DNA of 64,000 bases from the NCBI RefSeq assembly GCF_000699445.3, contig NC_067199.1, positions 36,812,902 to 36,876,901 of the forward strand, read 5' to 3'. Source of the stretch: Schistosoma haematobium. Its lineage: Eukaryota; Platyhelminthes; Trematoda; Strigeidida; Schistosomatidae. How positions within the stretch are numbered: position 1 is the stretch's first letter; every line of letters begins with the position of its first letter. A program made the translations under genes and the position numbers. Shown piece after piece: positions 22,503 through 34,171 of the stretch. The notes beneath the pieces are model-generated. The model was not told the origin of the DNA and did not search any database. It saw nothing but the letters and a program-made list of their open reading frames with translations.

Positions 22503-22712
22503 TCAGTTATTTTCATGGCTCTTTACTAATAAATCTCCTTCTTTATCCAAGCTTAGAACTGGAAGTAACCTCAGTGGGGCTCCAGGCGGAGTTAAAAAGT
22601 TAAAATCATTACCAAATAAATGATAGTGGATCAATGTAACAACGTTTCCTAATATTTTCCCGAAAGATAATAACCATTTGAATGCAAACTTAAAACCAAA
22701 GCAAGATTGCAT
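22503..22712 (-). CDS. Candidate terminal exon, unrecognised
   Basis: The minus-strand frame encodes up to 69 residues, with a hydrophobic first half (FKWLLSFGKILGNVVTLIHY) and an orderly second half (NFLTPPGAPLRLLPVLSLDKEG), ending at TGA. A pyrimidine-rich acceptor-like TTGCTTTGGTTTTAAG sits just inside the Met. The composition looks protein-like rather than random. No other exon was found and the family is unknown to me. Confidence 0.3.
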   Translation of the reverse strand: MQSCFGFKFAFKWLLSFGKILGNVVTLIHYHLFGNDFNFLTPPGAPLRLLPVLSLDKEGDLLVKSHENN

Positions 22713-23110
22713 AATCGATTAATTGGTTCAATCTGTTACGTAATAGTGAGAATAGGAATTATGTAAGCTTGTAATTAAGACACTAGATACAAGTAATCAG
22801 TGTTATTTGTGGAGAAAAATAATGATCTGTGACTAAAAATGAAAAGAAGAGATAATTTGATTACGTAAACAAATTACTTAAAAATCAATTTATAAGCTTA
22901 AAAAGTTTTGTAAATCGCAAGCGTGATTATGTATACGGCCAGAGTGAAGTAAGAGACTGCAGAAACGTTTCTGTACACGAAGATCTGGCTAACTTCTCTG
23001 TATGCCTACAGTTTCCGTTGTATGCGAAGGATAATTCTGAAAGTATAATAATAAAGTCTTTGAAGCGTACAGTAATGGAAACGATCATTCGCTAAAATTT
23101 ATCATGATGT

Positions 23111-23465
23111 TGTAGTGTGGCGTCGAGTCGTAGTTGATTATGATCACCACTACAGGAAAACTACGTGCCAGTTAACCAATAAGATCCCCCGTAGGCCAAA
23201 TATCAGAAGGCAGTTGATGGTTGTAGTCGAGATGTATTTGTTGGCGATCTCGTGGTATCGAAAGAATACCGAGATCGTGCCAGGCTACAAGTGTAGTTAC
23301 TGAGCATAACCGAATTCGTACTAAGGCACAATCGACGAAAGAATGTATATTCTTGGTATAGTTAAACAAACAAGTACAGTAAAACAATCACTGGTACAAT
23401 TGGTTATAATAATAATTGTTTCCATTACACCAATCGCGTTCTCTTGATAAAAGTAGGCCACTAAA
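23111..23465 (-). repeat. Solo LTR, family A, inverted relative to 10954-11308
   Basis: A 355-bp element with TGTAGTGTGG at the left and GGCCACTAAA at the right, flanked by a perfect 4-bp duplication ATGT (23107-23110 and 23466-23469). It is almost identical to the reverse complement of 10954-11308, so both inserted or amplified recently. Confidence 0.82.
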
Positions 23466-24117
23466 ATGTTTTGCTGCATACTGAACCACATTTCCCTGCA
23501 TGAAATCGCTAATGCTTATTTTCATCATGACTTCCACAATAGTTTTAATCTTATAGTGAATCGTCACTTAGAAATTTATCATTTCTTAGAATTCAAGTTC
23601 CGCTATTTTATAGAAAAAATAATCGATTCTAATTTACCAATTTTTTCCCTTGTAATTTTGGGTTTGTAGTAATTTTTCAGTTACCGGCCACTTATTTGTC
23701 ATTTGACTAATTGTTATTTATAATACATTTGCTTCATAAAGTTGGTACCATATATTAAACTGTTTTAACGACCTGTAATTTGTGTGTTTATTGATTTACC
23801 ATGAGCTCAATATAACTGTCTACATAGATAAACAAAATTACTCATTCCTCGCTTTTATCTTCTCAGTTGGTAAGAGACGGTGGTTCACCAAACACACACA
23901 AATCAAAGCAGATTATTATTCATAGAAGTTTAAATACTGATTAAACTGTTATGCAAAACATGTCTTTGTGAAATACAACTTTACTGCAATCTTTTAACAA
24001 TGACGGAGATGAATTATTATTCGCAACATATGTTCGTGAATAATACCTCGTCCATCAACAGACTGTATATAGAAGCTGTAACTTTTAAGTTCCACCAACG
24101 CTATCATAAAAGTATGT

Positions 24118-24279
24118 TTATTTAGAAAGCATTATGCAATACATGTCTTCAAATAGAACAGGTTCTTTTTTGTATTGAAGCCCACGTGCGTCGTAATTTT
24201 GAGGCCAGCAGTAATGCCTAGCTTGATTACGCATTAGTTCGTTCAACGTTTGCAGGACCGATGTCTTATTTTCCGTCAT
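24118..24279 (-). CDS. Candidate 53-residue ORF with overlapping polyA signal
   Basis: ATG at 24277-24279 opens a 53-codon frame (MTENKTSVLQTLNELMRNQA at its start) that ends at TAA 24118-24120. The stop overlaps a perfect AATAAA (24117-24122 on the minus strand). The sequence looks protein-like, with an amphipathic N-terminus and a Trp/Tyr-rich middle. Upstream of the ATG the frame runs into a TA microsatellite. It may be a short gene, a last exon or a decayed remnant; no family is recognised. Confidence 0.3.
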   Translation of the reverse strand: MTENKTSVLQTLNELMRNQARHYCWPQNYDARGLQYKKEPVLFEDMYCIMLSK

Positions 24280-24375
24280 TAATTTGCAATAACTCGTGAT
24301 AGGTAAAGCATACAATAATAATTTATAAGCTGAACAACTAAGAGAATATAAGAATAAGTGTGTTTGACAACTAGA

Positions 24376-24402
24376 GTATATATATATATATATATATATA
24401 TA
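24376..24402. repeat. TA dinucleotide microsatellite
   Basis: An uninterrupted (TA)n run of about 27 bp. Similar but shorter runs lie at about 41359-41375. Confidence 0.9.
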
Positions 24403-24429
24403 CGATAATTCTCCACATAATAGTCCCAC

Positions 24430-25080
24430 AAGTTACAGCTTCTTTGATATTAGTCCCGTCTCTGACAGGGGAAAACTGGAGACTAAGGTTTATGAGATGC
24501 CAACCCACACAGATCAATTTTTCGACTATGGCAACAATAACCCAAGAACTCACAAAATCAGCTGAGTACAAACTTTATTCAAGAGGGCGAGAACACACTT
24601 CAGCACCCTTTCAGAGGGCAAAAATCAAGAAAAATATGTAATGACTGTCCTTGCAAAAAACAGCTGCCCAACCAAGTATACAAACCAGTAAATTGATCAT
24701 CCTACCATGTACTAAAGACATAACAAAAATGAAGACTTTACTGAAGCCGTTTGGAAACGGTGTAGCATAAAATCCAATTCACTTCAATCAATCTTATGCT
24801 AACCAAAGAACGAACTGACAAGAGAAAATCCAAAAGTCATCTACAAAACAAACTTCTACACTTGCGAAAAATACCATATCGGACAAAGGGGATAACCCTT
24901 GCACCTTCGCCTGCATGAACAGAAATTAGCAGTGAAACACCATATCTTCGATTATGTTAATGTGTGTGGACAATTATGGACACACGTTCGACTAAAAATA
25001 ATGTTGAAATCCTGGATAAATTGAATACTAAGAGCACTAGAGGATTTTTATAAGCTTGGCAGTCAAGTTAATCAGTAACC
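24430..25080 (+). pseudogene. Decayed Penelope-like retroelement, C-terminal end
   Basis: Broken plus-strand frames near 24840-24990 encode VIYKTNFYTCEKYHIGQRG followed by LHLRLHEQKLAVKHH, which resembles the GIY-YIG endonuclease start of Penelope-like elements (Y...C..CDK.YIG.T...L..R..EH). Several stops and shifts interrupt it. The upstream part may be RT/linker debris. It is followed directly by an LTR-like repeat at 25109. Confidence 0.5.
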
Positions 25081-25108
25081 AAAAAACATCGAAATCGATC
25101 CAATCTAT

Positions 25109-25415
25109 TGTAGTGTCGGGTTCTATGGCAAACCCACATAGCTTATTTTAGCTTCCTCAAAGGCCAATTTATTCGATCTTCTTGAGTCACATTTTGACCT
25201 TGTTAACTATTCACTTGTCAACCTTGTCTTTTTTTTATGTGAGTGTATGTGTGTATATTGCTTATCTTAATCATCACATTTCTGTAGCTTTTTTTCTGAC
25301 TATTGAGTAACGCTTCATTACAGTGAGTAGGCTCACATACTTTCTCCGGTTTGTGTTGCTCTGCTTTCTACCACTCACTTCTATCTATGCTTGCTTTCTG
25401 TGTTGCTTGTGGATT
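25109..25415 (+). repeat. LTR-like repeat, family B, diverged copy
   Basis: Starts TGTAGTGTCGGGTTCTATGG and follows the same order as the copies at 27999 and 28638, but with many substitutions. The right end is unclear. Confidence 0.6.
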
Positions 25416-25504
25416 TTATCAATTATTAGCAAAGGTCAACAATAACGAGTCATGACTGAAGTCGACAGAACGAGCTGAAAGTCATAAGTGGGGGAATGTG
25501 AATA

Positions 25505-25610
25505 ATTCTATTTGGAGTTTGTGCTGATAACGTTGTTCAGAATAATCATGAAAGCTCTACAACCAAGCCACTCAGATCAGAGAATGAAACCACACCAAAA
25601 CTATCCACCT
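25505..25610 (+). repeat. Interspersed repeat shared with 61045-61120
   Basis: The motif GTTTGTGCTGATAACGTTG, then CAGAATAATCATGAAAGCTC, recurs at 61045-61120 with a few changes. Family not identified. Confidence 0.5.
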
Positions 25611-25659
25611 CAGCTACAAATGTCCTCCATCTCAATGTCGAACTGTGTTACGGTCTTGT

Positions 25660-25800
25660 TTATTTTTACTACTAGCTGATGAACTTTAGTGTTCGTGCTA
25701 ATTAGTAATTCCTTTGTACTTGATCCCATGTGTAATTTTAATTCCAAAAACAGTATGTTCATTTGTGCTCATAGAGTTTTATCTGACATGAATTGAACAG
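25660..25800 (+). repeat. Diverged LTR of the gag-only element family
   Basis: TAATTCCTTTGTACTTGAT, then TTCATTTGTGCTCATAGAG, matches the LTRs at 51998-52155 and 53121-53286 at low identity. Confidence 0.4.
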
Positions 25801-26689
25801 TTTACAGAATTCCTACTTAGCAAATCAATTTGATTACTTCTAATTATCGCATAAAATCACTGACAACATCGATAACTAACTCACATGTGTCTCTTTTTCT
25901 TGCATTCATACAAATATGACTGGATGCCCTTAAGAGTATCAACTAAAACTATTCGAAACAATGAGTACCTGAAATGATACTTATCAAATTACATTCTCGA
26001 CTCTATTTATTTGTTTTATAAATGGAATCTATGCCAAATTTATTTGGATATTGTCGATATAATTCGATGTGTTAATAATTGGTGAAAGATACCCTTGTTA
26101 GAATTCCTACTCCTGAAAAAAAATTTATGCAATTATCTTTACGAAACGGTAGACCTTGAACCGTATTCCATAATCCAAAAATTTATCCTTGACAAATCGA
26201 GCTCCTATATTCTTCACATTATTGACTGCAGTTAATGTATTAGAATCATTAAAATGTTTCGAATTGATAGCATTATGGAATGTAATATGCAAACTAATCA
26301 TTCTCAAAGCTAATCAGTACGTACTCTTTCAATTACAAGTGGATGAGAACCAAAGACAAGAAATACAACGAAGTTACTCGGGTGTATTTTATTTAGATTA
26401 GAATTGTGAGGTTATGTATGTTAAAGAAAAATAATTGTCATTTCTTTGAAACGCCACTATTCTTTTTACGTATATTTTATAGCTTTATCCAACAAAAATG
26501 GATACAGAAACATTAATCATAAGTTTTAATTTCCTACTATCAATAACCATCTATTCTAAGAATTATCAGCCGTGCAAATGGCTATGAGAATGATTATATA
26601 TTATTTTAAAAGGTTAAATATCTTATTCATTAAGACCCAAAACAACTCAGACAATAGATTGCTATTTAAGTAATACTAATATAAATCAT

Positions 26690-26815
26690 AACTCTGTCTG
26701 GAGCCCATCTAGGGCTACTGCCCGTCCCAAGCTCGGACAAAGAAGGAGGGTTGGAGATGAGGTTAGCGACCCCATCCCGTAGAAAACTAACTCGTTAAAA
26801 AACGCCAACCAGAAA
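26690..26815 (+). repeat. Interspersed repeat fragment, possibly SR2-related
   Basis: A GC-rich island (CTGTCTGGAGCCCATCTAGG ... GGGTTGGAGATGAGGTTAGC ... ACTCGTTAAAAAACGCCAAC) of a kind I associate with schistosome non-LTR elements. It ends in a short A-rich tail just before a solo LTR. Confidence 0.45.
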
Positions 26816-26838
26816 TATAAATTATAAGTAGTAGAGTT

Positions 26839-27194
26839 TACAGTGACCTACTTTTATCAAGAGAACGCGACTGGTTTAATGGAAACAATTATTATTATAA
26901 CCAGTTGTACCAGGGATTGTTTTACTGTACTTGTTTGTTTGACTGTACTAAAAACATTCTTCCTTCCGTTGATTGTGACCTTGCACGAACTTACGTTTGC
27001 TCAGTAGTTCCGCTTGTACTCCTTTGGCACGATCTCGGTATTATTTCGATACCACGAGATCGCCAACAAATATATCCCGCTACAACCTTCAATCGCCTTC
27101 TGATTTCTAGTTTACTCGAAGGTTTAGATTGTTCTAGTACGCAATATTCTTGTAGCGGTGGTCATAGTCAAACGCGACTCGACGCCACACTACA
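26839..27194 (+). repeat. Solo LTR, family A, diverged copy
   Basis: A 356-bp copy from TACAGTGACC to CCACACTACA, flanked by a perfect 4-bp duplication AGTT (26835-26838 and 27195-27198). More diverged from 10954-11308 than the inverted copy is. Confidence 0.78.
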
Positions 27195-27199
27195 AGTTA

Positions 27200-27998
27200 A
27201 TGATTATTTTTATTAATCCCATATCTTTTAAAAGACTATTCAAACTAGACGAACATTTGAGTGCGATAAATACATTTTAAATGCGCAATCTGAATTACTT
27301 TGATTTATAGGTGCAATGAATGCGGACAATTCACACTTGCAGTACATAATGCTGCTTGTACATTGGATTTTGTTACAATATGTTAAAGCTCATTCTAAAT
27401 ACTGATACACTTTGCCAACTACATGCTTCAAAAACACTGGTGAATAAGTACATAGTAAGAAATATGTGATACTCAAGAAGTCAAAGTTGAATAATACCTC
27501 GAGATACACCTAGTAGTAGCCATTAAGCCTTAATTTTCACGTCTCTAAACTGGCAAACTGGAAATTCTCTTATTTCTTCAATAATAATTGTTTGCTGTGA
27601 ACTCAATAGATGAGGTGTACTGATAGAATATTTAGACTGGGGAATGGGAAATAAATATTTCTCAAATCTACAAGTGTTAGCAAAAAGTGAAATAATAAAT
27701 AAAAAGAGAGAAATAAGCCTAGTTCTTATTCAGATTTTAGTGTAATTTTTAGATCAATAACAAAGAACTCCAGAAGTCAATCACAAAAATATGGCAATCA
27801 CCCACATTTTGAAGAAATCAGTTACATAACTTATGAAACAGTGTGCTTTGATAGTTTTAGAGGCAAATAAATTATTGGAAAAAAAAGGAAACAAATATCC
27901 CAAGAAATTATTCCATTATTTATAGAGTTGGTTAACTGATCATGTAGTGATACTCATATATGCAAAATGATGTGTGAAAAAGAAATTTCAGTAGGACT
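27200..27998. other. No gene recognised
   Basis: AT-rich sequence between two LTR-like repeats. Nothing is supported. Confidence 0.35.
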
Positions 27999-28490
27999 TG
28001 TAGTGTCGGTTACTATGTTAAGCCCGTATGCCTTATTCTAGATTCTGGACAAGCCAATCTATCCATTCTTTTTGAGTCGCGTTTTCAGCTTGTTAATTAT
28101 TCACTTATCAATCTTGACTGTTTTTATATGAGCGTATGTGCGTACACTTCTTATCCTATTGATCACATATCTGTAGCTTATTTTTGTGTGACTATAAGTA
28201 TTGATTAACGTTTGATTAAATGGAGTTAACTCACACGCCTTCTCCACCGCGCGTCGTTTTGTTTCGCTCACTTCTCTTTGTCCATCTGATTGCCAGTCCA
28301 GATCAGTGAGTGTGCAGAATATATGTATTTGAAACCCATTCTTGTATTTGACTTATTTAATTCCGTTATTCACTAACGCGGATTAGGTCAATTATTATAT
28401 ACGAGGATTAACGATGTATATATTTCAATAATATCCATGCTATTCAATTGCAGTCAGATATAGGGCCACGAAAGACTAACAAAAATTTTT
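27999..28490 (+). repeat. LTR-like repeat, family B, copy 1
   Basis: Starts TGTAGTGTCGGTTACTATG and runs through TTATATACGAGGATTAACG to GCAGTCAGATATAGGGCCAC. Its first 320 bp or so are almost identical to the reverse complement of 29095-29413. Confidence 0.7.
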
Positions 28491-28637
28491 ATAAATTTAA
28501 AGCTTTGTCTTCTAATAAAAAAGAAATGAAAGAACAGTAGAGATCCATTTCAAATAAATTTGACTTCTATGCTCATAAGATCCTCAACTGTTTTGGAGTG
28601 GAGTAAGAGCTCGAAGACGATGCCTAAGGATTTAACT

Positions 28638-29085
28638 TGTAGTGTCGGTTATTATGTTAAGCCCATATACCTTATTCTAGCTTTCGGGTAGTCCATTCTA
28701 TTCATCCTACTTGAGTCACATTCTGACCTTGTTATTTATTCGCTTATCAATCTTGACTGTTTTTATATGAGGGCGTAGGTGTGTGTACAATTCTTATCCC
28801 ATTACTCATCATATTTCGTCTGTAACTTACTTTTGTGTAACTATAAATATTGATTAACGCTGGGTTAAATGGGAGTTGGCTTACCAGCCATCTCCATTCT
28901 GCGTCCTTTCTCTTCTCTCTATTCCATTCGCTTTATATACAAAATATATGTATTCACAAGTCAATTCTCGTTATTCGACTTATTTAATTCCGTTATTGAC
29001 TAACGCGATTTAAGTCGATTGTTATATACGAGGATAGGCGATAACAATCATTCTTACAATCTAAATGGAGTCAGATCTAAGGCCA
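28638..29085 (+). repeat. LTR-like repeat, family B, copy 2
   Basis: Starts TGTAGTGTCGGTTATTATG; the end CTTACAATCTAAATGGAGTC ... GGCCAC may mark an LTR end followed by a primer-site-like TGGAGTCAGATC. It is more diverged from copy 1 than the inverted copy is, with a clear indel at the Pol II-like middle part. Confidence 0.65.
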
Positions 29086-29089
29086 CTAA

Positions 29090-29414
29090 AGGGTTTCGAA
29101 TACATATATTTTGCACACTCACTGATCTGGACTGGCAATCAGATGGACAAAGAGAAGTGAGCGAAACAAAACGACGCGCGGTGGAGAAGGCGTGTGAGTT
29201 AACTCCATTTAATCAAACGTTAATCAATACTTATAGTCACACAAAAATAAGCTACAGATATGTGATCAATAGGATAAGAAGTGTACGCACATACGCTCAT
29301 ATAAAAACAGTCAAGATTGATAAGTGAATAATTAACAAGCTGAAAACGCGACTCAAAAAGAATGGATAGATTGGCTTGTCCAGAATCTAGAATAAGGCAT
29401 ATGGGCTTAACATG
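29090..29414 (-). repeat. LTR-like repeat, family B, inverted truncated copy
   Basis: The plus strand here is the reverse complement of 28013-28332, with about three differences seen by eye. It lacks the terminal TGTAGTGTCGG and the distal part. The open frame at 29019-29327 is read through these repeats. Confidence 0.75.
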
Positions 29415-31856
29415 TGGACTGACATTACATAGTATTTAACACACATTTATCAATAACTTACCGTGTGAATACATGTTTATAATGTCATACAATTAAGTAT
29501 TAATAACTAACATATATAACTAATTTAGTAAGTTGTGATTACTCTTCAAAACGTGACCACATGTCACAAATGACTGGTAGAAAAGTCAGTTTCATATGAC
29601 ATTCAGATCCGAATTGATTAAGTAATTGCTCACCACGTATCTTATGTTACCATGTTTATGTTCAACACTTTTTAAAGCCATAACGACAGGTATTCGGTCT
29701 AACATTTAAACGAGTTGGAAAATAGACATTGCGATCTACAGATTATTATTAGTGTTAGGTTTTACTGGATCTTGAATTTTTAAAAAGTATGGACTATGTA
29801 TAGCGAACTAAATTTAATGTAGTGAAGCTAGAATTTATGAAGAGCAAATGTAAATGATGAAACTAACTTTCTTTAGAGCTAACGACCTACAAACAGAAAC
29901 TATCAATACTGATTGCAATGATGAATAACTCAACACTAATCTTATACACACTGACAGTTAAGATAGCCAGTAATATCTCGTCAATTCATAACCTACAACA
30001 CAGATTTCTCTTATAAATTTTAACACGCAAAGTGATTTTTATGTAAAAAAAAAAGCCTGTTACATCACGCTAGAAAGGTAATTCATATACAGCAGATCAT
30101 TTTTTGGCAAAAGTGATATCAGCTACATGCTGTGGACCAAAAGAAATTACACAAGATATACAACAGCATGTCTGGAATAACTAGCTACAGTTACCAGTTT
30201 GGTATGCAAAGAAATGAATTCCTCATCAACTTGGTTTAGACCTCTACTTTTCATATTACTTACAACAATTAACTACTTTACACCAACAAACCAGTGGATT
30301 TATACGAAGCCGATTCATATAAATATAAATCCAGTAAAATCCGCTAAATCAAACTGAAACGCGACTGGGCTTATTGGTCTACCATAACAAACCATTTAGG
30401 TCGTGTCATTATGACCTGATATATCTAGAAATAGCGTGCTGAAGTTAAAGAGAAAATAGTTAGTGCGGAGTTATGAAATATCAATTTCAACCACGCTATG
30501 AGTAGAGTACCTAATGAAACGCTTGAAGCTGAAGATGTGAACCACTGGACCAAAACTCAGTGTACTGAGATTAAATTCTTCCCTGAAAGATCAGAAGACG
30601 TTAGAGTTCCGTTCCTATGTGGGGTAATCGGTGCACAGTGCTGAAAATCTCGACGTTACTGCGAAAAAACTCCCCATTACTTCTAACATTTCGATATCAG
30701 CCCGTGAAAAAAATATCTACAAACTTATCTACTCCTAAAGAAACCCTGAGTTGTTATCGGAAGGTATCCCTGTTAAATTATAAGCAGACTGAGCAAAACA
30801 TATTAGAACTTGTTGTAATTAAACAATGGTTTGTATGACTCATTGCAAATGAGAAGACAGAGACGAAAAATAAATATCATGCACCAAAAATAAATCAGAC
30901 ATTACATCCGAATGAATTGGATTTCATGCATTTTATTTACACTGATCAATAGTCGAATTTTATTACGTTGAACAGATCAGCACCCGACATTTGGTATATC
31001 AACATCTTAGAGTATAAACATGATGTACAACATCGTAAGACTAAACTACTGCAACCGACAAATCTAAATTTGCCACTTTTTAACACCTAGATACAATGCC
31101 GACATTGAGTTTATAGAAACATGGGTCTACTTTTCTTGCCTGTCTATTACAAAGTTACTTTGTACGAGCATCCGTAGCACTCATGTATTTCCAAAATATA
31201 GTCTTAATCAACAACTTCCGCGTGCAGGGCCTTCATGATTTTAGTTGGAAAAAGGGTTTACCGGATTATGTACAGCAAAATCTACCATAAAGACTGCAAT
31301 CTAAGCTTCCGCATAATCAATCCTGCGAAGCCAACGTATTTCAAAGACATCAGGCAGTCGTAGGCTATTAGCAGGAAACCTGAGAACTAGGTTTTAGTAG
31401 TTGTAGAAACTAACCGACACACCGTATCTATATTTCCAGGGAAACAATTGCTACGAAGATATAACCATTAAGCTATTTGGGTTGTGACTGACCTCACGTA
31501 AGATTAGGATATATACGATGACTGACCGCTGGGTAATATTAATATTGTTTACCTACCAAGCTGCAAAGTCATCAAGAGAACTTCACGAACACTGAAAACA
31601 AATAACACTGGTTACTGCTCCATGACCGATCAATGTATTAATGTTTGGAATCCTTTTGTACACATAAAACTCGACTCAGGAAACATGGATTGGAACGGAC
31701 ACTTCACAGAAAACTACAATGCCATGAATGACTACATATTTTCTAAATTTCTGTGATACTTTAAAATTAAGAGTATGTTTTTACTCATAAATACAACTGG
31801 AAAATATCCAGGTTTTGCAATGGATTTAGGATGACTCTATTTGCTTTTTGCCTTAC
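29415..31856. other. No gene recognised
   Basis: About 2.4 kb of AT-rich sequence. I see no supported exon, RNA gene or intact repeat, and only short chance frames. Confidence 0.4.
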
Positions 31857-31959
31857 CAGAGGGAACAGATTATCGGCTGGTTTCGGGGTAGCTTGTTTAA
31901 AGTGCATATGCTCCAAAGTGCTGCTAGATCCAACTTTCACAGCATGACGTGCGGAAGTC
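31857..31959 (-). CDS. Candidate internal exon, unrecognised
   Basis: A 103-bp minus-strand open segment sits between a good acceptor (CCCACTGAACAG) and a good donor (CTG|GTAAGG). In one frame it encodes SARHAVKVGSSSTLEHMHFK and then ATPKPADNLFPL, a plausible protein stretch. No adjoining exon was identified and the family is unknown. Confidence 0.3.
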
Positions 31960-34171
31960 CTGTTCAGTGGGATAGACAACAAGAACCGGGAATAGTTACT
32001 GGTATACTAACTAGGAAAATGCACATGTATACTTCTTGCGAAGTTTTGGACTGTTAGATGCAAGTAATATTAACTAGTAACACTAGTTTACCAACAGATA
32101 ACCTGATTTCGGGTAGGTAGTTCCCGTGAATAAAGTTCAAAGTATTGGTAATTTATGACTGGAAACCTTATGTGATACGAACCAAATTCGTTTTAATTTT
32201 GAGAAATATCATTTTTTACATAACCATCTCCTACAAACTTATGTCCTTTCTAAGTAAGGAAACATTGATTATGTTGATTCCTTTTCGAATGTGAAGGATG
32301 GTGGCTTAAACCAACACAAATTTGCATGCGCTCAGACGTTCTTCACTATTTCTTTTTCGTGGCTATCTCTAAAACACGAAGAGAACCAAGGACGTTGTTG
32401 AAATTAGATTACTTTCTTAAATTTTTTTTCAGTTCATATTAGGTGGTACTCATGGTGCAGGCCATCAAATATTATTTGTGTTCTAAAATTCTAGGTCCTC
32501 AACCGGGAAAAACTGATTACCTCAAGAGCGAAGTACAGCTACACACAGATCAAATGTAACATTCTGGATGAGGAAAACTAACTAAAACTCCATAAAACCA
32601 GAGAGTAAAGTCTCATTTAGGAGCTATCGGTTTTCCCTCTGATTTCTCTATCCACTGGTCTGAAGTAAGTCTTCTTAGATCCACTTACTAAGCGCTTAGG
32701 TTTTAATAGTTTGATAGCATCACTACGCTTTGAATAGATGTCTCGATCCTTAAAACGACCATATTAGAGAAATTACTGTGGAATCACCGAGCTGGAGTAA
32801 ATCGTCAAGAATTCTGAGCTGCATCTAACTAAACACAATACGAACCCCATTTAATGTAAGTGAATACTCATTTGCTCTAGTGAGAAAATCATATTTAAGA
32901 ATGAAATATCTCTAGCATCCCATAGTTTTCAGTTATTTAACTATATACATCTCTAAACTAGGCATACTCTCAGAAACATTAGATCACATCCGAGAAACGT
33001 CTAATGCTATTAATGTGCTAATTTCCTTGAGTTACCAGAGCAATTTTGATAGCTGTCAGGACCTACTTAATTCCGTCAATTTCTTACGTTTAATTTCACC
33101 TGTTGAACTAAATATGACGACTACAAAACAAACCTACCTGTAAACTACAGTAATGGATATTATTCAGCTTCATCGATAGATAGGGAACCTGTTAACATAT
33201 CTCTAACATTTTTTGAAGCTATGAAATTCTTTAGAAGCTCTGATCTATGTATAGATAAAGCGCTAAGATTGTGCACATCTACAGTGAGCCGTTGCCCGGG
33301 TCACTACAGTGGATTACGTCCACCTTAGATTTTAATCAGGTTAGGAGTGTATTTGACCCGAAGTCATTTGAATCTACTACAAATACTTGATTGAGGTATG
33401 ATCAAACGAAAACCTGCACAGAAATTATAAGCCTTCCGTAACAGCGATCATGTACAAAGAAGGTTACTCCGGATTCCATAATTTGACGTGGGAATCGGAT
33501 CATAGTAACTTATTTACTGAAAGCTATCCTAAGTGTAGGAGGTAAATTTTCATAACACACGAACTAATTCAGGTTAATTTGTGTATATCCCAGTGTTTTT
33601 CGAGCATCTACAAAATTATTCTGGTTTAAGACACGTGGTTTCTTTGTGTGGGTTTTATAAGCATAGAGTACTACATACTAATAATACATTTATAACGACG
33701 TTGTACTACTTAGAATCGAAGGATCCTGTTCATTGATGTGGCTGTGTAAGTTCCTTAAGGTCCACTGTTGTAAACAGTAAGAAAGTATCGTGCATTAGCT
33801 TACTCAGTACAATGTTAGAGACGATAACGAAAGAATGAAGCTACACGACTAGTTGCACAAAGAAACATTTGCAAAAAGATTAAGATGAAAGTGAATGGAC
33901 TACCAGAGTCACACCATAGTACCTTATGACGTCATGCTCAGTTCGCAAGTAGCTTAACAACCGTTAGACCTATAATCACCACATGACAATTGAAAACAAA
34001 GTCACTCATGCGTCAAAGTGAATATAGGTACATACGTACCTAGTAATATAAACATCTATAGAAAGTAGTGTATATACATAAGCATTTCGCAGCAGTGATT
34101 CAGTGACATATTATTTAACGATTTCCAACAAAGAAGAACTTAATACGCAGTTTGTTTGCTAAAGTTAACAG
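31960..34171. other. No gene recognised; presumed 3' side of the CKS gene
   Basis: The part next to 34172 must include the CKS 3' UTR, but no clear AATAAA is seen there. The rest is AT-rich with no supported feature. A perfect TGACGTCA octamer occurs at about 33928-33935. Confidence 0.35.

Noticed and set aside
28638..29085. CRISPR-like or satellite array in the 28-29 kb repeats
   Set aside because: There are only three long copies, one inverted, with no short regular spacers; this is an LTR-type repeat cluster.
29019..29327. 102-codon plus-strand frame
   Set aside because: It spans the junction of two LTR-like repeat copies in opposite orientation.
32435..32490. Plus-strand acceptor followed by a P-loop-like FILGGTHGAG, reminiscent of UMP-CMP or adenylate kinase
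   Set aside because: The glycine loop lacks the GKGTQ lysine, the frame stops at once and no other kinase block is nearby.
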